NCBI GenBank assembly: GCA_964017155.1
Contig: OZ024857.1
Span: forward strand, 34,431,042-34,495,041
Direction of reading: 5' to 3'
DNA length: 64,000 nt
Source of the DNA: Oasisia sp. SBJ-2009
Taxonomy: Eukaryota > Annelida > Polychaeta > Sabellida > Siboglinidae
In this document: positions 53,600 through 64,000 of the stretch, in pieces
Numbering within the stretch: the first letter of the stretch is position 1
Layout: the number at the start of each line of letters is the position of its first letter
The notes under the pieces: model-generated
What the model saw: only the letters and a program-made list of their open reading frames with translations
What the model was told of the DNA's origin: nothing
Database searches by the model: none
Position numbers and translations under genes: made by a program

Positions 53600-55376
53600 C
53601 GCACTCCACCCAACCTCTGCACTCCACCCAAACTCCGCACTCCAGTCAACTTCCGCACTCCACCCAACATCCGCACACCACCCAACTTCCGTACTCCACG
53701 CAACTTCCGCGCTCCACCCAACCTCCGCACTCCACCCAACCTCCGAACACCACCCAACTTCTGCACTCCACCCAACCTCCCCTCTCCACCGAATCTCCCC
53801 ACTCTATCCAACTTCCCAACCTCCCCACTCCTCCCAACCTACGCACTCCACCCAACCACCCCACTCCACCCAACCTCCCCACTTCAACCCATCCTCCCCA
53901 CTCCACCCAACCTCCGCCCTCCACCCAACCTCCCCACTCCACCCAACCTCCGCACTTCACGCAACCTCCGCACTCCACCGAACTTCCGCACTCCACCCAA
54001 CTTCCGCACTCCATGCAACCTCCGCACTCCATCCAACCTCCGCACTCCACACAACTTCCCCACTTCATACAACCTCCCCACTCAACCCAACCTCCCCACT
54101 CCACCCAACTTCCCCAAATTTCCCAACCTCTCCACTCAAACTCCCCACTCCACCCAACCTGCCCACTTCACCGAACCTGCCCACTCCACCCAACCTCCCC
54201 ACCCCACGCAAACTCTCCACTCCACCCAACCTCCGCCCTCCACCCAACCTCCCCCCTCCACCCAACCTCCCCACTCCACCCAACCTCCTCACTCCACCCA
54301 ACCTCCCCACTTCACCAACCTCCCCACCCCGCCTAAACTCCCCTCTCCACCCAACCTCCCCACTTCACCCAACCTCCCCACTTCACCCAACCTCCCCACT
54401 CCACCCAACCTCCCCACTTCACCCAACCTTCGCACTCCATCCAACCTCCGCACTCCACCCAACCTCCGCACTCCAAACAACTTCCGCACTCCACCCAACA
54501 TCCGCACTCCACACAACTTCGGCACTCCACCCAACCTCCCCACTCCACGCAACCTCCCCACCCCACGCTACACCCCCACTTCACCCAACCTCCCTCCTCC
54601 ACCCAATCTCCGCCCTCCACCCAACCTCCCCACTACACCCAACTTCCCCACTTCACCCAACCTCTCCACTCCACCCAACCTCCTCACTCCACCCAACCTC
54701 CCCACTTCACCCAACATCCACAGAGCACCCAACCTCCCCACTCCACGCAACCTCCCCACTTCACCTAACCTCCCCACTTCACCCAACCTCCCCACTCCAC
54801 CCAACCTCCCCACTCCACCCAACCTCCCCACCCCGCCCAAACTCCCCTCTCCACCCAACCTTCCCACTTCACCCAAACTCCCCACTTCACTCAACCTCCC
54901 CACTTCACCCAACCTCCTCACTCCACCCAACCTCCCCATTTCACCCAACCTCCCCACTCCACCCAACCTCCCCACTTCACCCAACCTTCGCACTCCACCC
55001 AACTTCCGCACTCCACCCAACTTCCGCACTCCATGCAACCTCCGCACTCCACCCAACTTCCGCACTCCACCCAACCTCCCCACTCAACCCAACCTCCCCA
55101 CTTCACCCAGTCTCCCCACTCCACCCAACCTCCCCTCTCCACCCAACCTCCCCACTTCACCCAACCTCCCCACTCCACCCAACCTCCCCACATCACCCAA
55201 ACTCCCCACTCCACCCAACCTCCCCACCCCACCCAACCTCCCCACTTCACCCAACCTCCCTACTTCACCCAACTTCCGCACTCCATGCAACCTCCGCACT
55301 CCACCCAACCTCCGCACTCCACACAACTTCCCCACTTCATACAACCTCCCCACTCAACCCAACCTCCCCACTCCAC
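53250..55376 (+). repeat. HOR-J copy 1 (about 2,127 bp)
   Basis: It repeats at offset 2,127 bp (118 units plus 3 bp). It starts like HOR-I (CTCTACCC, CCCCAGAGC, CTCTATCC near 53,804) but ends with HOR-D and block E material (CCCAGTCTCC near 55,106), so it is a mosaic of the two. The short form of the CCCCACGCTACACCCCC cassette, which lacks the CACACTCCACACAACC units, is shared with copy 2. Confidence 0.83.
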
Positions 55377-56734
55377 CCAACTTCCCCACTTCACCCAACC
55401 TCCCTACTCCACCCAACCTCCTCACTCTACCCAACCTCCCCACTTCACCCAACATCCCCAGAGCACCCAACCTCCCCACTCCACGCAACCTCCCCACTTC
55501 ACCCAACCTCCTCACTTCACCCAACCTCCCCACTCCACCCAACCTCCCCACTCCACCCAACCTCCCCACCCCGCCCAAACTCCCCTCTCCACCCAACCTC
55601 CCCACTTCACCCAACCTCCCCACTCCACCCTACCTCCCCACTTCACCCAACCTTCGCACTCCATCCAACCTCCGCACTCCACCCAACCTCCGCACTCCAC
55701 CCAACTTCCGCACTCCACCCAACTTCCGCACTCCACCCAACCTCTGCACTCCACCCAAACTCCGCACTCCAGTCAACTTCCGCACTCCACCCAACGTCCG
55801 CACACCACCCAACTTCCGTACTCCACGCAACTTCCGCGCTCCACCCAACCTCCGCACTCCACCCAACCTCCGAACACCACCCAACTTCTGCACTCCACCC
55901 AACCTCCCCTCTCCACCGAATCTCCCCACTCTATCCAACTTCCCAACCTCCCCACTCCTCCCAACCTACGCACTCCACCCAACCACCCCACTCCACCCAA
56001 CCTCCCCACTTCAACCCATCCTCCCCACTCCACCCAACCTCCGCCCTCCACCCAACCTCCCCACTCCACCCAACCTCCGCACTTCACGCAACCTCCGCAC
56101 TCCACCGAACTTCCGCACTCCACCCAACTTCCGCACTCCATGCAACCTCCGCACTCCACCCAACCTCCGCACTCCACGCAACTTCCCCACTTCATACAAC
56201 CTCCCCACTCAACCCAACCTCCCCACTCCACCCAACTTCCCCAAATTTCCCAACCTCTCCACTCAAACTCCCCACTCCATCCAACCTGCCCACTTCACCG
56301 AACCTGCCCACTCCACCCAACCTCCCCACCCCACGCAAACTCTCCACTCCACCCAACCTCCGCCCTCCACCCAACCTCCCCCCTCCACCCAACCTCCCCA
56401 CTCCACCCAACCTCCTCACTCCACCCAACCTCCCCACTTCACCAACCTCCCCACCCCGCCTAAACTCCCCTCTCCACCCAACCTCCCCACTTCACCCAAC
56501 CTCCCCACTTCACCCAACCTCCCCACTCCACCCAACCTCCCCACTTCACCCAACCTTCGCACTCCATCCAACCTCCGCACTCCACCCAACCTCCGCACTC
56601 CAAACAACTTCCGCACTCCACCCAACATCCGCACTCCACACAACTTCGGCACTCCACCCAACCTCCCCACTCCACGCAACCTCCCCACCCCACGCTACAC
56701 CCCCACTTCACCCAACCTCCCTCCTCCACCCAAC
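55377..56734 (+). repeat. HOR-J copy 2 (partial, about 1,358 bp)
   Basis: It matches HOR-J copy 1 from about 55,377 to about 56,734. There CCTCCTCCACCCAACTTCC replaces CCTCCTCCACCCAATCTCC and the order of units changes. Landmarks are CTCTATCC near 55,930 and an AAATTT island near 56,244. Confidence 0.82.
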
Positions 56735-57572
56735 TTCCGCACTCCACCCAACATCCGCACTCCACGCAACTTCCGCGCTCCACCCAACCTCCGCACTCCA
56801 CCCAACCTCCCCTCTCCACCGAATCTCCCCACTCTATCCAACTTCCCAACCTCCCCACTCCTCCCAACCTACGCACTCCACCCAACCACCCCTCTCCACC
56901 CAACCTTCCCACTTCACCCAAACTCCCCACTTCACTCAACCTCCCCACTTCACCCAACCTCCTCACTCCACCCAACCTCCCCATTTCACCCAACCTCCCC
57001 ACTCCACCCAACCTCCCCACTTCACCCAACCTTCGCACTCCACCCAACTTCCGCACTCCACCCAACTTCCGCACTCAACCCAACCTCCCCACTTCACCCA
57101 GTCTCCCCACTCCACCCAACCTCCCCACTTCACCCAACCTCCCCACTCCACCCAACCTCCCCACTTCATCCAACCTCCCCACATCACCCAAACTCCCCAC
57201 TCCACCCAACCTCCCCACCCCACCCAACCTCCCCACTTCACCCAACCTCCCTACTTCACCCAACTTCCGCACTCCATGCAACCTCCGCACTCCACCCAAC
57301 CTCCGCACTCCACACAACTTCCCCACTTCATACAACCTCCCCACTCAACCCAACCTCCCCACTTCACCCAACCTCCCCACTTCACCCAACCTCCCAAAAT
57401 TACCCAACCTTCCCACTCCACTCAAACTCCCCACTCCACGCAACCTCCTCACTCCACCCAACCTCCCCACTTCACCCAACCTCCCCAGAGCACCCAACCT
57501 CCCCACTCTTCCCAACCTCCCCACTCCACCCAACCTCCCCTCTCCACCCAACCTCCCCACTTCACCCAACCT
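56735..57572 (+). repeat. Mosaic linker between HOR-J and block L
   Basis: Only 18-bp units are present. A short piece of HOR-I type (CATCCGCACTCCACGC, GCGCTCC, CTCTATCC near 56,830) is joined to HOR-D-type sequence (CCCAGTCTCC near 57,098). An F-type piece follows (AAAATTA near 57,396, CCCCAGAGC, CTCTTCCC). Confidence 0.78.
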
Positions 57573-60394
57573 CCCCACTCCACCCAACCTCCCCACTCCA
57601 CCCACACTCCCCACTCCACCGAACCTCCCCACGCCATCCAACCTCCCAACTCCACCCAACCTCCCCACTCCACTCAACCTCCGCCCTCCACCTAACCTCC
57701 CCACTTCACCCAACCTCCCCACTCCATCAAACCTCCCCACGCCACCCAACCTCCCCACCCCGCCCAAACTCCCCTCTCCACACAACCTCCCCCCTTCACC
57801 CAACCTCCTCGCTCCACCCAACCTCCCCACTCCACCGAACTTCCCACGCCATCCAACCTCCCAACTCCTCCCAACCTCTCCACTCCCCCCAACCACACCA
57901 CTCCACCCAACTTCCCCACTTCAACCCAACCTCCCCACTCCACCCAACCTCCCCACTTCACCCAACCTCCCCAGAGCACACAACCTCCCCACTCCACCCA
58001 ACCTCCCCACTCCACCCAACCTCCCCACTCCACCCAACCTCCCCTCTCCACCGAACCTCCCCACTTCACCCACACTCCCCACTCCACCGAACCTCCCCAC
58101 GCCATCCAACCTCCCAACGCCACCCAACCTCCCCACTCCGCCCAACCTACGCACTCCACCTAACCACACCACTCCACCCAACCTCCCCACTTCAACCCAT
58201 CCTCACCACTCCACCCAACCTCCGCACTCCACCCAACTTCCGCACTCCACCCAACTTCCGCACTCCATGCAACCTCCGCCCTCCACCCAAACTCCGCCCT
58301 CCACCAAACCTCCCCACTCCACCCAACTTCCCCACTTCACCCAACCTCCCCACTCCACCCAACCTCCTCACTCCACCCAACCTCCCCACTTCACCCAACA
58401 TCCCCAGAGCATCCAACCTCCCCACTCCACCCAACCTCCCCACTTCACCCAACCTCCTCACTTCACCCAACCTCCCCACTCCACCCTACCTCCCCACTTC
58501 ACCCAACCTTCGCACTCCATCCAACCTCCGGACTCCACCCAACCTCCGCACTCCACCCAACTTCCGCACTCCACCCAACTTCCGCACTCCACCCAACCTC
58601 TGCACTCCACCCAAACTCCGCACTCCAGTCAACTTCCGCCCTCCATCCAACGTCCGCACACCACCCAACTTCCGTACTCCACGCAACTTCCGCGCTCCAC
58701 CCAACCTCCGCACTCCACCCAACCTCCCCTCTCCACCGAATCTCCCCACTCTATCCAACTTCCCAACCTCCCCACTCCTCCCAACCTACGCACTCCACCC
58801 AACCACCCCACTCCACGCAACCTCCCCACTTCAACCCATCCTCCCCACTCCACCCAACCTCCGCCCTCCACCCAACCTCCCCACTCCACCCAACATCCGC
58901 ACTTCACGCAACCTCCGCACTCCACCGAACTTCCGCACTCCACCCAACTTCCGCACTTCATACAACCTCCCCACTCAACCCAACCTCCCCACTCCACCCA
59001 ACCTCCCCAAATTTCCCAACCTCTCCACTCAAATTCCCCACTCCACCCAACCTGCCCACTTCACCGAACCTGCCCACTCCACCCAACCTCCCCACCCCAC
59101 GCAAACTCTCCACTCCACCCAACCTCCGCCCTCCACCTAACCTCCCCCCTCCACCCAACCTCCCCACTCCACCCAACCTCCTAACTCCACCCAACCTCCC
59201 CACTCCACCACCCTCCCCACCCCGCCTAAACTCCCCTCTCCACCCAACCTCCCCACTTCACCCAACCTCCCCACTTCACCCAACCTCCCCACCCCGCCCA
59301 AAATCCCCACTTCACCCAACCTTCGCACTTCACCCAAACTCCCCACTTCACTCAACCTCCCCACTTCACCCAACCTCCTCACTCCACCCAACCTCCCCAT
59401 TTCACCCAACCTCCCCACTCCACCCAACCTCCCCACTTCACCCAACCTTCGCACTCCATCCAACTTACGCACTCCACCCAACTTCCGCACTCCACCCAAC
59501 TTCCGCACTCCACCCAATCTCTGCACTCCACCCAAACTCCGCACTCCAGCCAACTTCCGCACTCCTTCCAACTTTCGCACACCACCCAACTTCCGTAATC
59601 CACGCAACTTCCGCACTCCACCCAACCTCCGAACACCACGCAACTTCAGCACTACACCCAACCTCCCCACTCCACCGAACCTCCCCAGTCCATCCAACCT
59701 CCCAACTCCACCCAACCTCCCCACTCCTCCCAACCTACGCTCTCCACCCAACCTCCCCACTTCAACCCATCCTCCCCACTCCACCCAACCTCCCCAAATT
59801 TCCCAACCTCTCCACCCATCCTCCCCACTCCACCCAACTTCCCCACTCCACCCAAACTCTCCCCACTTCACCCAACTTCCGCACTCCATGCAACCTCCGC
59901 ACTCCACCCAACCTCCGCACTCCACACAACTTCCCCATTTCATACAACCTCCGCACTCCACCCAAAGTTCGCACTCAACCCAACCTCCACACTTCACCCA
60001 ACCTCACAACTCCACCCAACCTCCCCACTTCAACAAAAACCTCCGCATTCCACCCAAACTCCGCACTCCACCCAACTTCCGCACTCCACCCAACTTCCGC
60101 ACTCCACCCAACTTCCGCACTCCATCCAACCTCCGCACTCCACCCAACCTCCGCACTCCACACAACTTCCGCACTCCACCAAACCTCCCCACTCCACCCA
60201 ACCTCCCCACTTCACCGAACCTCCCCACACCACCCAACCTCCCCACCCCACGCAACCTCCCCACTCCACCTAACCTCCGTCCGCCACCCAACCTCCGCCC
60301 TCCATCAAACCTCCCCACTCCACCCAACTTCCCCACTTCACCCAATTTCACCACTTCACCCCAATCCACCCAACCTCCTCATTCCACCCAACCT
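57573..60394 (+). repeat. Block L copy 1 (about 2,822 bp)
   Basis: This is the first of two copies. Landmarks seen only here and in copy 2 are CCCCCCTTCACCC near 57,790, CTCCTCGCTCC, CCACTCCCCCC near 57,888, and GCCCTCCATCCAACGTCC near 58,637. Compared with copy 2 it is shorter by 18, 90, 54 and 432 bp at four separate sites (offset 2,822 to 2,840, 2,930, 2,984, 3,416), all whole multiples of the 18-bp unit. It ends with the ACAAAAACC run near 60,031, also found in block C. Confidence 0.86.
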
Positions 60395-63300
60395 CCCCAC
60401 TCCACCCAACCTCCCCACTCCACCCACACTCCCCACTCCACCGAACCTCCCCACGCCATCCAACCTCCCAACTCCACCCAACCTCCCCACTCCACTCAAC
60501 CTCCGCCCTCCACCTAACCTCCCCACTTCACCCAACCTCCCCACTCCATCAAACCTCCCCACGCCACCCAACCTCCCCACCCCGCCCAAACTCCCCTCTC
60601 CACACAACCTCCCCCCTTCACCCAACCTCCTCGCTCCACCCAACCTCCCCACTCCACCGAACTTCCCACGCCATCCAACCTCCCAACTCCTCCCAACCTC
60701 TCCACTCCCCCCAACCACACCACTCCACCCAACTTCCCCACTTCAACCCAACCTCCCCACTCCACCCAACCTCCCCACTTCACCCAACCTCCCCAGAGCA
60801 CACAACCTCCCCACTCCACCCAACCTCCCCACTCCACCCAACCTCCCCACTCCACCCAACCTCCCCACTCCACCCAACCTCCCCTCTCCACCGAACCTCC
60901 CCACTTCACCCACACTCCCCACTCCACCGAACCTCCCCACGCCATCCAACCTCCCAACGCCACCCAACCTCCCCACTCCGCCCAACCTACGCACTCCACC
61001 TAACCACACCACTCCACCCAACCTCCCCACTTCAACCCATCCTCACCACTCCACCCAACCTCCGCACTCCACCCAACTTCCGCACTCCACCCAACTTCCG
61101 CACTCCATGCAACCTCCGCCCTCCACCCAAACTCCGCCCTCCACCAAACCTCCCCACTCCACCCAACTTCCCCACTTCACCCAACCTCCCCACTCCACCC
61201 AACCTCCTCACTCCACCCAACCTCCCCACTTCACCCAACATCCCCAGAGCATCCAACCTCCCCACTCCACCCAACCTCCCCACTTCACCCAACCTCCTCA
61301 CTTCACCCAACCTCCACACTCCACCCAACCTCCCCACTCCACCCAACCTCCCCACCCCGCCCAAACTCCCCTCTCCACCCAACCTCCCCACTTCACCCAA
61401 CCTCCCCACTCCACCCTACCTCCCCACTTCACCCAACCTTCGCACTCCATCCAACCTCCGGACTCCACCCAACCTCCGCACTCCACCCAACTTCCGCACT
61501 CCACCCAACTTCCGCACTCCACCCAACCTCTGCACTCCACCCAAACTCCGCACTCCAGTCAACTTCCGCCCTCCATCCAACGTCCGCACACCACCCAACT
61601 TCCGTACTCCACGCAACTTCCGCGCTCCACCCAACCTCCGCACTCCACCCAACCTCCCCTCTCCACCGAATCTCCCCACTCTATCCAACTTCCCAACCTC
61701 CCCACTCCTCCCAACCTACGCACTCCACCCAACCACCCCACTCCACCCAACCTCCCCACTTCAACCCATCCTCCCCACTCCACCCAACCTCCGCCCTCCA
61801 CCCAACCTCCCCACTCCACCCAACATCCGCACTTCACGCAACCTCCGCACTCCACCGAACTTCCGCACTCCACCCAACTTCCGCACTCCATGCAACCTCC
61901 GCACTCCACCCAACCTCCGCACTCCACACAACTTCCCCACTTCATACAACCTCCCCACTCAACCCAACCTCCCCACTCCACCCAACCTCCCCAAATTTCC
62001 CAACCTCTCCACTCAAATTCCCCACTCCACCCAACCTGCCCTCTTCACCGAACCTGCCCACTCCACCCAACCTCCCCACCCCACGCAAACTCTCCACTCC
62101 ACCCAACCTCCGCCCTCCACCTAACCTCCCCCCTCCACCCAACCTCCCCACTCCACCCAACCTCCTAACTCCACCCAACCTCCCCACTCCACCAACCTCC
62201 CCACCCCGCCTAAACTCCCCTCTCCACCCAACCTCCCCACTTCACCCAACCTCCCCACTTCACCCAACCTCCCCACTCCACCCAACCTCCCCACTTCACC
62301 CAACCTTCGCACTCCATCCAACCTCCGCACTCCACCCAACCTCCGCACTCCAAAAAACTTCCGCACTCCACCCAACATCCGCACTCCACACAACTTCGGC
62401 ACTCCACCCAACCTCCACACTCCACACAACCTCCCCACTTCACCGAACCTCCCCACTCCACGCAACCTCCCCACCCCACGCTACACCCCCACTCCACCCA
62501 ACCTCCCGCCTCCACCCAACCTCCGCCCTCCACCCAACCTCCCCACTACACCCAACTTCCCCACTTCACCCAACCTCTCCACTCCACCCAACCTCCTCAC
62601 TCCACCCAACCTCCCCACTTCACCCAACATCCCCAGAGCACCCAACCTCCCCACTCCACGCAACCTCCCCACTCCACCCAACCTCCCCACTCCACCCAAC
62701 CTCCCCACCCCGCCCAAAATCCCCTCTCCACCCAACCTCCTCACTTCACCCAAACTCCCCACTTCACTCAACCTCCCCACTTCACCCAACCTCCTCACTC
62801 CACCCAACCTCCCCATTTCACCCAACCTCCCCACTCCACCCAACCTCCCCACTTCACCCAACCTTCGCACTCCATCCAACTTACGCACTCCACCCAACTT
62901 CCGCACTCCACCCAACTTCCGCACTCCACCCAATCTCTGCACTCCACCCAAACTCCGCACTCCAGCCAACTTCCGCACTCCTTCCAACTTTCGCACACCA
63001 CCCAACTTCCGTAATCCACGCAACTTCCGCACTCCACCCAACCTCCGAACACCACGCAACTTCAGCACTACACCCAACCTCCCCACTCCACCGAACCTCC
63101 CCAGTCCATCCAACCTCCCAACTCCACCCAACCTCCCCACTCCTCCCAACCTACGCTCTCCACCCAACCTCCCCACTTCATCCCATCCTCCCCACTCCAC
63201 CCAACCTCCCCAAATTTCCCAACCTCTCCACCCATCCTCCCCACTCCACCCAACTTCCCCACTCCACCCAAACTCTCCCCACTTCACCCAACTTCCGCAC

Positions 63301-63812
63301 TCCATGCAACCTCCGCACTCCACCCAACCTCCGCACTCCACACAACTTCCCCATTTCATACAACCTCCGCACTCCACCCAAAGTTCGCACTCAACCCAAC
63401 CTCCACACTTCACCCAACCTCACAACTCCACCCAACCTCCCCACTTCAACAAAAACCTCCGCATTCCACCCAAACTCCGCACTCCACCCAACTTCCGCAC
63501 TCCACCCAACTTCCGCACTCCACCCAACTTCCGCACTCCATCCAACCTCCGCACTCCACCCAACCTCCGCACTCCACACAACTTCCGCACTCCACCAAAC
63601 CTCCCCACTCCACCCAACCTCCCCACTTCACCGAACCTCCCCACACCACCCAACCTCCCCACCCCACGCAACCTCCCCACTCCACCTAACCTCCGTCCGC
63701 CACCCAACCTCCGCCCTCCATCAAACCTCCCCACTCCACCCAACTTCCCCACTTCACCCAATTTCACCACTTCACCCCAATCCACCCAACCTCCTCATTC
63801 CACCCAACCTCC
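60395..63812 (+). repeat. Block L copy 2 (about 3,418 bp)
   Basis: This longer copy of block L begins at CACTCCACCC near 60,395. It contains the units absent from copy 1, including the full CCCCACGCTACACCCCC cassette near 62,478. It has CTCCAAAAAACTTCC near 62,348 in place of CTCCAAACAACTTCC. The match to copy 1 ends near 63,812. Confidence 0.86.
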
Positions 63813-64000
63813 CCACTCCACCCAACATCCCCAGAGCACCCAACCTCCCCACTCCACGCAACCTCCCCACTTCACCCAAACCCTCCACTTCACCTAACCT
63901 CCCCACTCCACCCAACCTCCCCACTCCACCCAACCTCCCCACCCCGCCCAAACTCCACTCTCCACCCAACCTCCCCACTACACCCAACCTCCCTACTTCA
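63813..64000 (+). repeat. Array continuing past the right edge
   Basis: These are 18-bp units with CCCCAGAGC, CCCACCCCGCCC and CCTCCCTACTTCA. The sequence resembles block C positions of about 20,930-21,120. The array is still running at the last base. Confidence 0.9.

Larger units (their letters stand above)
1..64000 (+). repeat. 18-bp C-rich satellite (minisatellite) array filling the window
   Basis: Every line of the window is built from an 18-bp unit with consensus ACTCCACCCAACCTCCCC on the + strand, about 3,500 units in all. Common variants are CCGC in place of CCCC, TTCACC in place of TCCACC, CTTCC in place of CCTCC, and ACGC, ATGC or ACAC in place of ACCC. Orientation is constant except at 48,278-48,463. 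No flanking unique DNA is present, so both array ends lie outside the window. Units are arranged in higher-order repeats that are listed separately. All six frames are open over long distances because 18 is divisible by three and the consensus lacks stop codons, so open frames here are not evidence for genes. The organism and chromosomal location cannot be read from the sequence; a eukaryotic satellite locus is an inference. Confidence 0.98.

Noticed and set aside
48399..57695. A 3,098-codon + strand open frame, candidate giant proline/histidine-rich repeat protein
   Set aside because: It is a by-product of an 18-bp repeat without stops. Overlapping frames on both strands are also open, it starts with GTG inside an inverted segment, and no signal peptide, promoter or non-repeat domain is visible.
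1..64000. CRISPR array
   Set aside because: Units are adjacent with no unique spacers of constant length, and no cas genes are present.
1..64000. Telomeric repeat, since the G strand contains GGTTGGG
   Set aside because: The period is 18 bp with a complex unit and HOR structure. It matches no known telomere repeat (TTAGGG, TTTAGGG, TTGGGG), and no terminal homogeneous tract is seen. A subtelomeric position remains possible but unsupported.
1..64000. Match to the PRDM9 13-mer hotspot motif (CCNCCNTNNCCNC) in the canonical unit
   Set aside because: Checked by hand around each T of the consensus and of the CCGCCCTCC variant; the required C pairs do not line up.

Overview
The whole 64,000-base window is one uninterrupted tandem-repeat array. 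I found no unique sequence, no gene, no RNA gene and no recognisable transposon. The unit is 18 bp, consensus ACTCCACCCAACCTCCCC on the + strand (12 C, 4 A, 2 T, no G), repeated about 3,500 times. The main variants are CCGC for CCCC, TTCACC for TCCACC, and ACGC/ATGC/ACAC for ACCC. All units read C-rich on the + strand, apart from one 186-bp segment near 48.3 kb that is inverted.

The array is hierarchical. Variant and odd-length units form modules, the modules form higher-order repeats (HORs) of about 0.6 to 5 kb, and some HORs are duplicated as larger blocks. Left to right: 1-14,377, a 2,063-bp HOR (A), within which 1-5,813 recurs as 8,565-14,377; 15,353-18,820, a HOR of about 1.7 kb (B, two copies); 18,420-27,363, a block of about 4.4-4.6 kb (C, two copies); 28,690-34,660, a 1,924-bp HOR (D, three copies plus a partial one); 32,763-42,576, a block of about 4.9 kb (E, two copies); 41,884-48,277, a block of about 3.8 kb (G, the second cut short) holding paired 631-bp modules (F); 48,278-48,463, the inverted segment; 48,464-56,734, related 2.1-2.7 kb HORs (I and J); 57,573-63,812, a 2.8-3.4 kb block (L, two copies). 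The array runs off both window ends.

Because 18 is a multiple of three, all six frames stay open over long stretches. They give hexapeptide strings (STQPPH, SPLHPT, NLPTPP on +; WVEWGG, RLGGVG, GEVGWS on -), up to 3,098 codons long. I treat all of these as by-products of the repeat, so there is no set of cooperating genes to describe.

The sequence suggests a eukaryotic satellite or megasatellite, such as a heterochromatic, subtelomeric or pericentromeric array from a long-read assembly. CG/TG/CA alternatives at fixed unit positions suggest a lineage with cytosine methylation, but the species cannot be read from this window. HOR boundaries were placed by eye from matching variants and carry an uncertainty of about one unit (18 bp) or somewhat more.
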